Position numbers and translations under genes: made by a program | The notes under the pieces: model-generated | Told to the model about the DNA's origin: nothing | What the model saw: the letters and a program-made list of their open reading frames with translations, nothing else | Database searches by the model: none | Source: Iris pallida | Taxonomy: Eukaryota; Streptophyta; Magnoliopsida; Asparagales; Iridaceae | Assembly: GCA_029216955.1 (NCBI GenBank) | Contig: JANAVB010033216.1 | Coordinates: 9,325,579 to 9,389,578 of the forward strand | Direction: 5' to 3' | DNA: 64,000 nt | Part shown: one piece after another, positions 30,054 to 41,215 of the stretch | Position numbering within the stretch: position 1 is the stretch's first letter | Layout: each line of letters begins with the position of its first letter

Positions 30054-31754
30054 TGTCACGACCCGCACCCTAGAGTAAGGGCACGAGACGTGGGTACGTC
30101 CAGCCTACGCCGTAGTATCGGCGGTAGAACGCTGTTCTACTTCACAACATCTAACAGTTTAAGGTAATAAACATTTATACTCCCCGAATGGGGATGACAT
30201 AACAGAATATATCTCAATCACATCTAACGTAGAACAGGATAAAGATAGAATGATATAAAAGATGCAAGATCCAAATCCACAGGAAATACAATAGATAGAA
30301 AGCTAAGTGTCTAGATAAACTCCACTAACATCCAGAAATAATACAGATCCAAATATACAACTCAAACTCCAATACTATGAAATATGACAAAGAAATCTAT
30401 AGAGCAACAGTCTCTACAGCTAAGGCATCCGACTGGAAGTCCGGATCGCAAGTGTCCTCTAAGGCTGTCCCAAAGAAAGTATCTAGGCAGGCCTCCTCCT
30501 CGTCCTCTATAAAATTTTCTACAGGTCCAATCAGGACGGGAATGAGTACATCTCATCAAGAAAACCCAAGTAATAACAGAGAACTATAAAGCAGTTATAA
30601 GCAGTTTTATTGATGAATATGGCAGTTTATATTTAGGTGATAGTATAGAGAAGCAGTAAGATACAAGGAAAGTAAAGTAACTAAAACAAGAGAAGAATGA
30701 TGGCAATAAAGACTGTAAAATAAATCTATCTGAACTAAGGTAACATAATAAGTCCAGGTAGTAAATGTAAACAAGTGCAAAACCTAAGTAAATCCAGACA
30801 ATATGAATCTGATACCAGGTGATTCCAGAACAAGATGAGTCCAGTATAAGATGATTCCAGTCATAGTGATCAATGATTCAAGGGTGAGTCCAGCCTATAC
30901 TCTAACAGTGTGTTTTAAAATACCGAGATCGATATGTAAACGGCTGTAGGTAATACGGCACATCACACACCTGGCCGGGTATGAGATGGCTATTATTCCA
31001 GTAGATTCCAGTTGGAAGATTCCAGATTGGGATATGTCTACATGTCTTACTCAAGTATTTTCCCTCCCAGCAAGTATAATTGAATCCAGAATACGACACG
31101 AGAATCGAGATGAGTCCAGCCAAAATATGATAATTCCAGAAATAGATTCCGGAATGATTCTAGTGATTCCAGTAATAGAGGCCAGATAAGTATGGTATGT
31201 GTGTCGCATACATGAATCCAGATATATCCATACGTGTTGTAACGGAGAATCACATAAAACTAACTATAACTGAAGTACAGTAATTGACAATTAAATGAAA
31301 AAACTATCAGAGAATGTACTCGCCTGCTATCTGAATGTCCAAGATGAAAGTACTGTCCGAGGAGTGGTGTCTGGCTCCTATTAGAACAGCACAAGTCACA
31401 ACAAGTCTAAAATAAGAAAATAGACTGCTACAATGCATCTACATGAAGTTCAATCTAGGCTAAAGTCAACCTTTGGTAACTCTAGTCAACTAGACTAGTC
31501 AAACTAGGTTAACTAGGTCAAACTTAAACCAAACAAGTCTATACTAGTCTAACTAGTCTATTCTAGGCCTAATCAAGACTAAACAAGTCTAACTAAACTC
31601 TCACTAGGCAAACAGACACACCATAGGCTAAGAGCCATAGGCTATAGGCTATATCATGCCTAAGCCAAACCACAAACACATATACACATAACAATATATA
31701 TATCTAATATATTGTAGTACACTCATAACATATAGGCTACCTATATGTACATCC

Positions 31755-32230
<476 letters not shown>

Positions 32231-32262
<32 letters not shown>

Positions 32263-32276
32263 GAGAGAGAGAGAGA
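32231..32276. repeat. (GA)n microsatellite
   Basis: GA dinucleotides with one GT interruption, joined directly to the (AT)n block. Confidence 0.9.
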
Positions 32277-32429
32277 AAGTGAGGTAAAAGAGTAAGTGAG
32301 TATGTGTGTGTTTGGCATGTGTATGAAAGGATATTTGTTAATGTTCTAAAATTTAGTGATAGGTAGGTGTATGTGACATTGGATACATGATGTCAAAGGG
32401 TGTATGAATGCATGTGTGTAAAAGGTTAT

Positions 32430-33180
32430 AGGTTAACTCAGTTTATAGAAATACATACATACCTACTTACCTTGTATACATGCATACATACATATCATGT
32501 ATATTACATTTACATAATACATACATGTATACTTGTATTATATTATACTTACATTCATGCATATTAGATACTTGTATTTATATTAACATATTGCAAACAT
32601 TTATTTCATTCATGCATCTATGCATTACCTACATGTTTTATACATATGCATACATTGTATATTCATATCATTTCATACATTAACATAGAGACATACAAAC
32701 ATGCACACATCATATATTTTATATCTTGCATTACCTTACATATCATGTTATATATTATCATTCATTCCTTTCATATATTACATTATCTTGCATGCTTGCA
32801 TTCATATATTACATTCTATATTACCTATATACATGTATTTCCTCCATTCATTCATGCTTGCATCATATACTCTACATTACCATACATGTTATCATTATAT
32901 CTTGTATTACAATATTTATACATTATGCATTCATATCTATCATTACATATATATCTTGCATTCATATCTAGCAATCATTATATACTTTCGTGCATACATT
33001 GTATATCATTCTTTCATTCATGCATTGCTTATATGCATTACATAAATTGCATTCCAACATGCTTGCATTCAACCATATATATCCATTAATGTAAAGAGAA
33101 TATATATCATATATATATCATTTCATTCATCTAACATATCGTGCATTACATACTCTATATTCATTTAATATCCATACTAC
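32430..33180. repeat. Cryptically simple ATTCATAC/ACATACAT-rich region
   Basis: About 750 bases composed mostly of the words CATTCAT, TACATACAT, TATATTACATT and TTGCATT in changing order. All open frames here come from the simple composition and are not genes. Confidence 0.7.
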
Positions 33181-34882
33181 ATAGGCTCATAGGTTACACA
33201 AAATGCATATATCGTCTAGTCACTCTTCTACTTAAAACCAATACTGTACCAATTGGGCATTCACTAAATTCTAGGATTAAAGTATGTCGTAGCCCTTTGT
33301 GTTAGTTTTCCGAAACTTTAAACGGATTGCATTTTCGTGTCCGGAAGCTCCCGGAATCGCGACAATACCGAAACACGTTCGTCTTTCGTACAGCTGACAC
33401 TCAAATAATTCTATAGAAAGTTACAGAAAGAATTTGGATTATTAAAATATATATTTGGAAAGCTAACTTCGATACGGTTCTTTCAAAAAAATAGGAGATA
33501 AATCGGAGTTATAAACTAAAAGTTATGACATTTCTAAGTTGCTTTGGTTAATAAAAATGTGGATGAAAATTATGACGGATTTGACAAAAGAACACATATA
33601 GGCCAAGATACTTGGATACAAACATAGGTATCCAAATGAAACTCATTCTAACCATCCTAACTAAGATCAATCCACTCTCTATCCATTCTAAAACTGAATT
33701 TAAATATCTATTTAAACTATTATCATACATACATACACATGGGGTGTCCTAATTTGGGATCTATCAAGTAGGACACAAGACACATATCTAAAATCCTAAA
33801 GAGAGCTCCAAATGGCCTCAAATTTGAATCTAAATGGGACACATGCATGAGGATGATTTCTATGGATTCAAAATTAATTTATATGCAAAGGAAATCGACT
33901 TAGAGGATGGGTTTTAGCTATTGGGAGTGGAATCCCAATAAAATCCTTTAGGACACGGCTCCGATACGAAGATCTCTCAAAGTGGACACTCCTCCTTGTA
34001 CTCCTCTTCCAATCCTTGGTAGCACCCTTGCCTTGGAGAATGGAAATGATTGAGAAAAGGTTTGGTGAAGGAACGATTTGACTTGGAGATCAAATCAATG
34101 GGAAGGCTCTCTAAAATTGGGGAAGAACAAAAGGAAAATAAAAGAGGCAAGATTGTAATGAATGAAATGAATCATTCTCTCCTAAAGGTGGCTGACATAA
34201 AGAGTCCATTAGGGATAATGGAAAATGTTCTAATTTCCCCTCTCTAGTCTCATATGGTTAAGTCTAGACTAGGTTCAAGTTTGGGGTAAAAATGATCTAG
34301 TTTTGAGTCTCTAACTTAACCATTCTAACATGATAAAAATTAGTTTAATCAACTAACTTAATGTTGGGTCTTGTGAGCCATGCTTAATTTAATATTGGGT
34401 CCCATCTAGAGTTCAAGCTAGCCGGGTCACAATACAAGTCGGAACGAGACGAAACTCAAACTCGACTAAACAAATCCAATAAAAACAATATTAAAAATAT
34501 AAAATTTTCCCAAAATATTAAAATATGAAAAATGACCAAAATTATAATAAATCAATTTAAATATTATTAAAATAATCTAAAATTCATCAATTAATCAAAA
34601 TCCTAAATAATTTAAAAGTCACAAAATGACCAAAATATCCTTAATCTAAAAAGTTGTAAATAGTCATTCTAATCACATGGTTAGGTCCCCATGGTTAGTC
34701 TCTAAGCTTAGCAAAACTAGGGATTAACTAGTTAACCATCAAAATCACAATTCAACATTTTAAATAGTTTTAAATTGATTAAAAAATTACCAAAAATCAT
34801 AACATGAGTTAAATTTTATTATCGATTAATCAAAATTACAAAAGTTCAAAATTACCCTCATTTTAGAAAAGTGGGTGTTACA

Positions 34883-35716
34883 AGAAGCGAAGGTTCAAAC
34901 GATGTTTTGATTGGGGACAAGGTTTCAAAATAAGATTTTGAGTAGGAATAAAATCTTGAGTAGCGTAAGTTCGAATAGTAAGCAGAATATCAATAAGTGA
35001 CTAGGAAACAAGTATCCATGAAACAAGCGAAATCTTGGATAGGAGACAAGGTCGAAACAAAGTCGTGAACAAAAAAGCTCTCGAATAGAAATCAAAGTCA
35101 TGAATGGAAAACAAGTATCATATAGAGAATGAGTCACAATCTCAAAATAGGAAATGAAATCTTCAAAACCTTCAAAAGAATCCTTAACAATGTCCTAAAT
35201 AGGATGAAGCTTAAACGAGGTTTCGAATGAGGAACAGGGTTTCGAAATAAAATCTCGAGTAGAAATTAAAATTTCAAATAGCACGAAGTTTGACGAGGAA
35301 ACAAAATTTTCAAATAGGAGCCAACACTACGAAGTAAAATCATAAAATATACAAACAGTATCGAATAGTAGATTTCAAAAAATATTAAATTATGGATATG
35401 AAACATGTTTACTGAATAAGAAACAATATCTTGAATTAAGTTTTGAATATCAACCAAGGTTTCAAAACAAGAAGATTCAAGAATGATCTAGGTGTCAAGA
35501 GGAATTTAAGGGAAACTGGATGGTGAATCATGATCCATGGTTTTCTCCAACCATGAAAAAGAGTCTTCTGTCTTCAGTCCATCTCCAATATTCTTTAAGA
35601 ATTGGAATCTTTTCAACTTTTTCAGCTGTCCTGACATAGGCTGGTCCCTGTGGTAGTGCTCCATATGATTTTGAATTTGAAGAGACGGGTCCCCTTTGCT
35701 GTAGTCCTGCTGCTCT
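34883..35716 (-). other. Noncoding part of element F with degenerate repeats
   Basis: No gene. Purine-rich sequence in which a degenerate unit like GGTTTCGAAATAAAATCTCG followed by AGTAG recurs (about 34918, 34946, 35230). 35506-35716 follows the gag stop. The first five bases, AGAAG, are the expected target duplication of element A; its partner would be left of the window. Confidence 0.45.
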
Positions 35717-36331
35717 TCAAGCTCGTCCTTGGGCAGTGTAATCAATGGTCTCCGGGCAATCCTTGACTTGAGGGACAGGCGACCCAAAGAATAAACATAG
35801 CCTCAGTCTCTTGCGGCACTCATCGTAGTGGTGTCCTGGACGACAGCAAAAATTGCAAATGATCGTAGGCTTTATCTGAATCTGGATCTCCCGTTGAGGC
35901 TGAAGAAGCGCTGTCTGATTGTGACGCCGTCTTACGAATCCACAGTATTTACTATCCCCGTCATAAGTCTTCTTGTCTCTCCTGGGCTTCAGCTTTCCAT
36001 CTCGTTCTATTGTCTATGCTATATTCTGGATCTCCTGGTTGGTGGCTCTAATCTTCAGAGAAGTCGAGTCCTTGGGAACTTGGATGACTTTCAGTGGCGG
36101 CTCCAGGTTATCGATATGCTCCTCGGTGCAAGATGTGCGCTCGGTGTCGGGGAAGTCCAAAGATCTAAGAGTCTGGAAGTCAGAAGTCTTCCCTTGCTCG
36201 AAAAGCGTATCTACAAGTCTGGCTTAGAAAAAGTATGGCCTGCTCCCTCTAGGTGTCAAGGAATCGAACTCTTGAAACATTTCCGTCAACTACGTACTAA
36301 CCATGGGGATAGTAGGGCGATAGAAGGTAGC
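35717..36331 (-). pseudogene. gag: Gag of element F, C-terminal part with zinc knuckles
   Basis: Minus-strand remnant in the frame that continues from 47799 across element D. Stop codons interrupt it several times near 36190-36290. At about 35775-35850 it reads IICNFCCRPGHHYDECRKRL, a perfect CX2CX4HX4C knuckle, then a second knuckle in which the middle Cys and the His are lost (CLFFGSPVPQVKDC). CRKRL.LCLF is shared with the gag of element A, so A and F are related families. It ends at a TGA at 35717-35719. Confidence 0.75.
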
Positions 36332-36336
36332 ACAAG
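36332..36336. repeat. Target-site duplication of element D, left copy (ACAAG)
   Basis: ACAAG before the TGTCACTTCCC start of element D; the partner at 47738-47742 is GCAAG, four of five bases equal. One substitution since insertion explains the difference. Confidence 0.75.
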
Positions 36337-36926
36337 TGTCACTTCCCGTTCCCGAAATACGTATTTTAAATGCACGTACTGCTCGAATGTATTTATTTAA
36401 TATTTATCATGTATTGTTCTATATTTAAATTTCTTTAATTTCATGTTTATTAATTTCTTGCAATTTTATTTCTGCATTTATTCTCTGCTTTATTTCTACT
36501 TTGGGATCGGCTTAGATTGGTTTATTTGTGCGATTCATCATTAACCGAACCCCCCACCTACCACCACCCTTTTCATTTAAAGCCCCAACCTCTCTCTCTC
36601 TCTCTCTTCATTACTTTCTTTCACCATTACTCTTCTTCTTCTTCCTCATTTACTTCCACCACCTACCAACCGTAGGCAAGTACATCTTGCTCCATATGAG
36701 AACCCATATTTTATGGTTCATTATTCTTTCTCTCATGATTCTAAGAGAGTTTAGTACTTTGCACTTTTGATTTTCTTGGCTCATTTCTCATAGATCTAAG
36801 TTGTTGTATTTTCAGTTTTCTATGGGTCTTGATCTACCAAACTTGCATATTTTCGAAAATAGATAGTTTTATGTAGTAGATCTTCTCATTCTACCCAATT
36901 TTGACCTTTAAAAAGTTGGATTTGGA

Positions 36927-36935
36927 CTTATTTTG
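36927..36935. repeat. 9-bp target duplication of the foldback element, left copy
   Basis: CTTATTTTG, repeated at 37508-37516. The right LTR of element D has this word once at the same place (near 45727), which is the empty site. Confidence 0.92.
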
Positions 36936-37507
36936 GGCTTAATTGCTAATTGCTACCCTCAACTATCACACTTTTTCAAGTTGATACCCAAAACTTTTTT
37001 TTGTAACAACTTGATACCCGGATATTATTTTGGACAAAAATGCCCCTACCCCTAACCCCCCTCCCCCGTGCTAGCTTCGCCACCCCCCCCCCCCCCTCTG
37101 CTAGCTCCGGCCGTAGCTCCCCCCCACTCCCCTGCTCGTTTCAGGCCATCTCCCCCCTCTCGCTCCGGCCGTCCGCCCGCACCCGCCTCTCCCTAGGGCT
37201 CGGCAGTGGGAGGAGGGGGGCTGGGAAGGGGGTGCGGAGCGGGAGGCGGGGACAGGAGGTGGCCCGGAAGCGAAGGGGGGGAGGTCGGCCAGAAGCGAGG
37301 AGGGGGGGTCGGCCGGAGCTAGCAGGGGGGCCGGAGTAGAGGAGGGGGTGGAGGGAGGGAAGGGATAAGGGCATTTTGGGGTTTTTTAAAATGTTAGGTA
37401 TTATGTTGAAAAAAAAATAGTTGAGGTATCAATCTGTTACGAAAAAAAGTTTAGGATATCAACTTGAAAAAGTGTGATAGTTGAGGGTAGCAATTAGCAA
37501 TTAAGCC
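36936..37507. mobile_element. Mutator-like foldback DNA element (572 bp)
   Basis: Terminal inverted repeats of at least 50 bases start GGCTTAATTGCTAATTGCTA and end in the complement, flanked by the 9-bp duplication CTTATTTTG. The 9-bp duplication and G-starting long termini are those of the Mutator superfamily. The interior is GC-rich. Its left half is C-rich and its right half G-rich, with words such as GCTAGCTCCGGCCG returning inverted, so nearly the whole element can fold back. It has no transposase. A GC-rich interior also fits a decayed Pack-MULE that captured host DNA, but I cannot name a source. Confidence 0.88.
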
Positions 37508-37739
37508 CTTATTTTGACCAAGTTATGGACTTTTGAAGCTTTGGGTTCCAACCATGGAGTTCTTGATGATTTGGAGAAGACAGTGAGCAGTGTACGCGAG
37601 CTTTTTAGCTTGCGCCACTGAACTGCGTGCGCTCTTTTGCGCAGCGCAGTCTGACTCATACGCTGCCTTTTGGAGGCGTATGTCTTACATACGCTGCCTT
37701 GAAAAGGAGTCGTATGGAGTACATACGCTGCCTAGAAGA

Positions 37740-38085
37740 GGACGTAGTATTTCTTTACACTCACGTTGTGCGTGCCAGCATAGTATTTCCTTACGCTCAC
37801 GTTATTACGTGCAGCGTAGTATTGCCCTTACGCTCACATTGTGCGTGCCAGCGTAGTATTGCCTTTACGCTGACGCTGTGCGTGCCAGCGTAGTATTGCC
37901 TTTACGCTCACGCTGTACGTGCCAGCGTAGTATTGTCTTTACGCTCACGCTGTGCGTGCCAGCGTAGTATTGCCTTTACGCTCACGCTGTGCGTGCCAGC
38001 GTAGTATTGCCTTTACGCTCACGCTGTGCGTGCCAGCGTAGTATTGCCTTTACGCTCACGTTGTGCGTGCCAGCGTAGTGTTAGT
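37740..38085 (+). repeat. Minisatellite in the element D 5' LTR (37-bp unit)
   Basis: About nine units like TTACGCTCACGCTGTGCGTG followed by CCAGCGTAGTATTGCCT. The right LTR carries it at about 45960-46300 with one or two fewer clean units. It stands right after the conserved GAGAAGACAGTG block, as the B array does. Confidence 0.9.
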
Positions 38086-39950
38086 GTTAGCGTAATGCTG
38101 AGTTTGTGAATCACTTTTCTTTTACGCTTACTCATGCACGCGTAAACTTGACTTCTTACGCATGTGATCCTTTACGCAGGTAGCTTTTTACGCGCGCAAC
38201 TTTATTTGAACGTATTCCTTTGGCATGCATGACACTCTTAAAAGATCGTTACGCCTTTTGGCATGAACTTGATAAAATCATGATATGTTAATATTGTTAA
38301 TACAGATTGTTATGTGGAATGCGCCTTGTGTCCTGATTGATCCATGGATACCCAGTATGACTGGAACTTAACCCTGAGAGTCGTAGACTCGACTCCACTG
38401 AATACTATTTGAATGCCTTGTCACCATTGATAATGATTGTGACATTGACTAATAATTGATCATGCGTTCCTAGTTGGAACTAAGAGACTGGCTAGTCGTC
38501 TTATTGAATTGAATGAATGAGACACGTTCATAATAACTATGAACTATTGCAATCGATTGGCCGATCCCGAATATTGGCATACAGACACATGCAGGCTTTA
38601 AATTATTTGTTTAGTTATTTAGTTATTTATTTATCTTACAAAAATAGCATGTGTACTTTATGGTCAAGGCATGATTATTCCGTGGTTAGTTTGATTGTTG
38701 CATTACGCTATGTAAGACCTACAACCTAACTGTACGGGTAACGTTGCAGATTGTGCATATCGTACCCCGTACGAAAGTACTCATTTGAATGACCATGATC
38801 CACGGCTTGGGATTTCGCTTAACATAGAGGCTTTAAGTTAAATAAAATAATAATGGCATGGAGAGAACGGATTCCCGAGTTCTTACATGGCAGCCCTCTT
38901 GGGACTATTAAGTGCCCGACAGGCCGACTGGTTCCCACAGATACTGTAAATCTGTTACACGGGCAGGGAACGGTATCTGCTTATATTATTAAATTGTACA
39001 TGGTATATTAACGGCGGACGTCCCGCTGGGACTCGTCTAATTACATGATTGGCGCAATTGATTGATTGGATAGACTAGTCTTGCTTGCACATAGTGAGAA
39101 CTGAGGAATCCTTTATTACATAATTCTAAGGTAACTTGGAACTCACAGTAGCAAGCCGTAGTAGTTGCATGGCCGTTTAAATTGACTTGTTTGTGTATTG
39201 TACCTACTCTATTTACTAACTGAGATGATCAGAATGTCAGGACATGACAGGTCAACTTCTGTCCTTGTTTGGTTGGGAAGTTGGTTTGAAGTGTCATGAT
39301 GTTGTGTGAATCCCAGTAGCAAGCAGAGACCTATGTATTATATTCTTAACTCTTATTACTGGTTTTAATTCTCATATCGTGCTCCCTTGTGGTACTTGCT
39401 ATTAGAGGTCTAACCTCTCTGGTTTTGCATGGCCAGATTTAGAGCCGGTCCTCGAGGATCCAGCTTACTTCTACCTCCAAGATGGTCAATACTAGAGGAA
39501 TGATCGCAGGAGGACTCGAGTGGGTTCCTTACTCCCTCACTCATTTTGTTGCTTACTCTATACCTTGCCGTTTGGCACCGACATGTTAGTCGGATTGTCT
39601 TATAATTACTTTTGCATAATTGTAACAAAGTCAGGCTGCAGCTGATAAACAATTGTGTATACTTTGCTACATTATCTGGCTATGTTTTGTAAAGCCAGAT
39701 ATCAATAACATTTTGACTGAGCGTTTAGGACGCCTTACTGCTTATTCTCATATGTTCTCTATTTTCTGTTTCTTGTTTGAATGATTGAGATAATAGAGGT
39801 GAAGTGACCATAGCGAGACTTTTATGTAGTATGCACCCCCTCGTCTTATTAGACAGCATTGATCGTATTATACGGTATTCATCTACCCGTAATACGTAGC
39901 TGGCTGAGTCATTCCCCCGCTCTCCAGTATTCTGGTTCTGGGGCGTGACA

Positions 39951-40144
39951 AGGTTTTAGTGGTGGCCCATGCAGGTCTAATTTTAGACTTGTGGGGTATT
40001 TTAATAGGATGTCTCAATCACACATGTTTCCCCTTGATCTCATGATTCGTCTATTCTTAACTCTAGCTTGACATTCCTGTATTCCTTGACTTCATTGATC
40101 CTTCCTGTCCGGTCGTTTGATTGTTTTCTTATCCCTTTTCTTAG
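39951..40144 (+). other. Leader of element D
   Basis: Starts AGGTTTTAGTGGTGGCCCAT, the shared leader motif and best candidate for the primer site. It ends CTTATCCCTTTTCTTAG directly before the conserved gag sequence GTSSASVRAG. Confidence 0.6.
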
Positions 40145-41215
40145 GGGCACTTCGTCCGCATCTGTTAGAGCTGGACAACAACCACAAGAGCGGCATGGGC
40201 AACCTGACCAGGTTGGTCAGCAACAAGAGCCGGTACTAACTCAAGAGGCTATTCAAGAAGAAGTGATAGTGGAAGCAGCAGCTGGATCGCAGTATCTGGA
40301 TATTCCACCACCACCAACAGTTCCATCTACCCCTGCAGAAATGGACACACCAGCCCTTCTGGAGATCATGAGAGGGATGATGGCCACTCAGCAACACCAG
40401 ATGTTAGCCCAGCAACGCATGCACGCACAGTTGCAAGAGCAGAATGTACTACTCAACCAAGGATTGCAGACGGCATTGGAAAGAGGGGCGAGGCCAGATT
40501 CAGGAGCATCAACCAGATTTTGCAAGTTCAACTCCCGCTGTTTCGAGGGCACAGAGGATGCCATCTCAGCAGATGCATGGCTTAAGGACATTGAGGCTAT
40601 TCTAGCAGCAGCTAAGGTTCCGGCAGAAGAACGTGTGGATCAAGTAAAGTTGTTATTTAGGATCTCGTATGTGATTGGTGGAAATCAGAGGAAGTAGGTA
40701 TCAGACGTCCCGTTGCTTGGGAGGATTTCACAGCAAGGTTCAAAACAAAGTACTATGGAGTTGTGGCGCAGTTTGAGCTACAACAAAAGTTTATCAACCT
40801 CAAGCAGGCCGGCAAGACAGTGGATGCTTATGCAGCGGAGTTCTGCAGATTGAGTAGGTTCGTCCCAGAGATGGTAGCAACGGAGGGCCAGAGGGCTATG
40901 AGGTTTCAGCAAGGCTTTCATCTTAAGCTCTTGCAATTGATAGAGGGGCACAATTACCAGACTTTCGATGAGGTGTTGACGACGACTCGAAGGCATGAGA
41001 TCACTATTTAGAGGATTACAACAAGAACTGGAGGTCAGAAGAGATCTCACAGTCAGATTGAAAGAGGAGGGGGAGCAGTGCCCCGGACAATAGCACCATC
41101 CCTTGGCATTCGTATCCACGATGTGGCGATACGAGGGCCAACACCACCACCCAGGCAGCAGCAACAACAGTAGAAGAACCAGCAACCCCCAACGGGCTGT
41201 ACTTATTGTGGGAAG
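40068..41215 (+). pseudogene. gag: Element D gag
   Basis: First part 40068-40697: Q-rich N-terminus, then NVLLNQGLQTALERGARPDS, RFCKFNSRCFEGTEDAISAD and DAWLKDIEAILAAAKVP. A frameshift near 40660 moves the frame. Then AQFELQQKFINLKQAGKTVD and AEFCRLSRFVPEMVATEGQ, the typical chromovirus gag core. TAG codons at 41009 and 41171 interrupt a frame that is otherwise continuous with protease and RT. The first zinc knuckle [14 protein letters not shown] is intact. In the second ([15 protein letters not shown]) the first Cys is lost. The Met at 40068 lies upstream of the splice-like AG, so the true start is open. Confidence 0.8.

Larger units (their letters stand above)
36337..39950 (+). repeat. 5' LTR of element D
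   Basis: TGTCACTTCCC to GGGGCGTGACA. In order it holds a TTTAAAG TATA-like box near 36577 followed by CT-rich sequence, an AGGCAAGTAC word at 36674, the inserted Mutator-like element, the conserved GAGAAGACAGTGAGCAGTGT block at 37573, and a 37-bp minisatellite. The sequence after 38100 is noncoding. Confidence 0.93.

Noticed and set aside
35828..36400. A 190-codon plus-strand frame
   Set aside because: It is the opposite strand of the gag remnant of F and runs across the D insertion boundary.
37040..37374. Pro/Arg/Gly-rich frames in the foldback element
   Set aside because: They come from C-runs and G-runs of an inverted repeat and exist on both strands; there is no sign of a transposase.
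39951..39985. Initiator-Met tRNA as source of the shared leader motif
   Set aside because: The motif resembles the anticodon arm of plant initiator tRNA in the same sense (GTGGTGG.CCCAT), not as a complement, so it could not anneal to it as a primer site.
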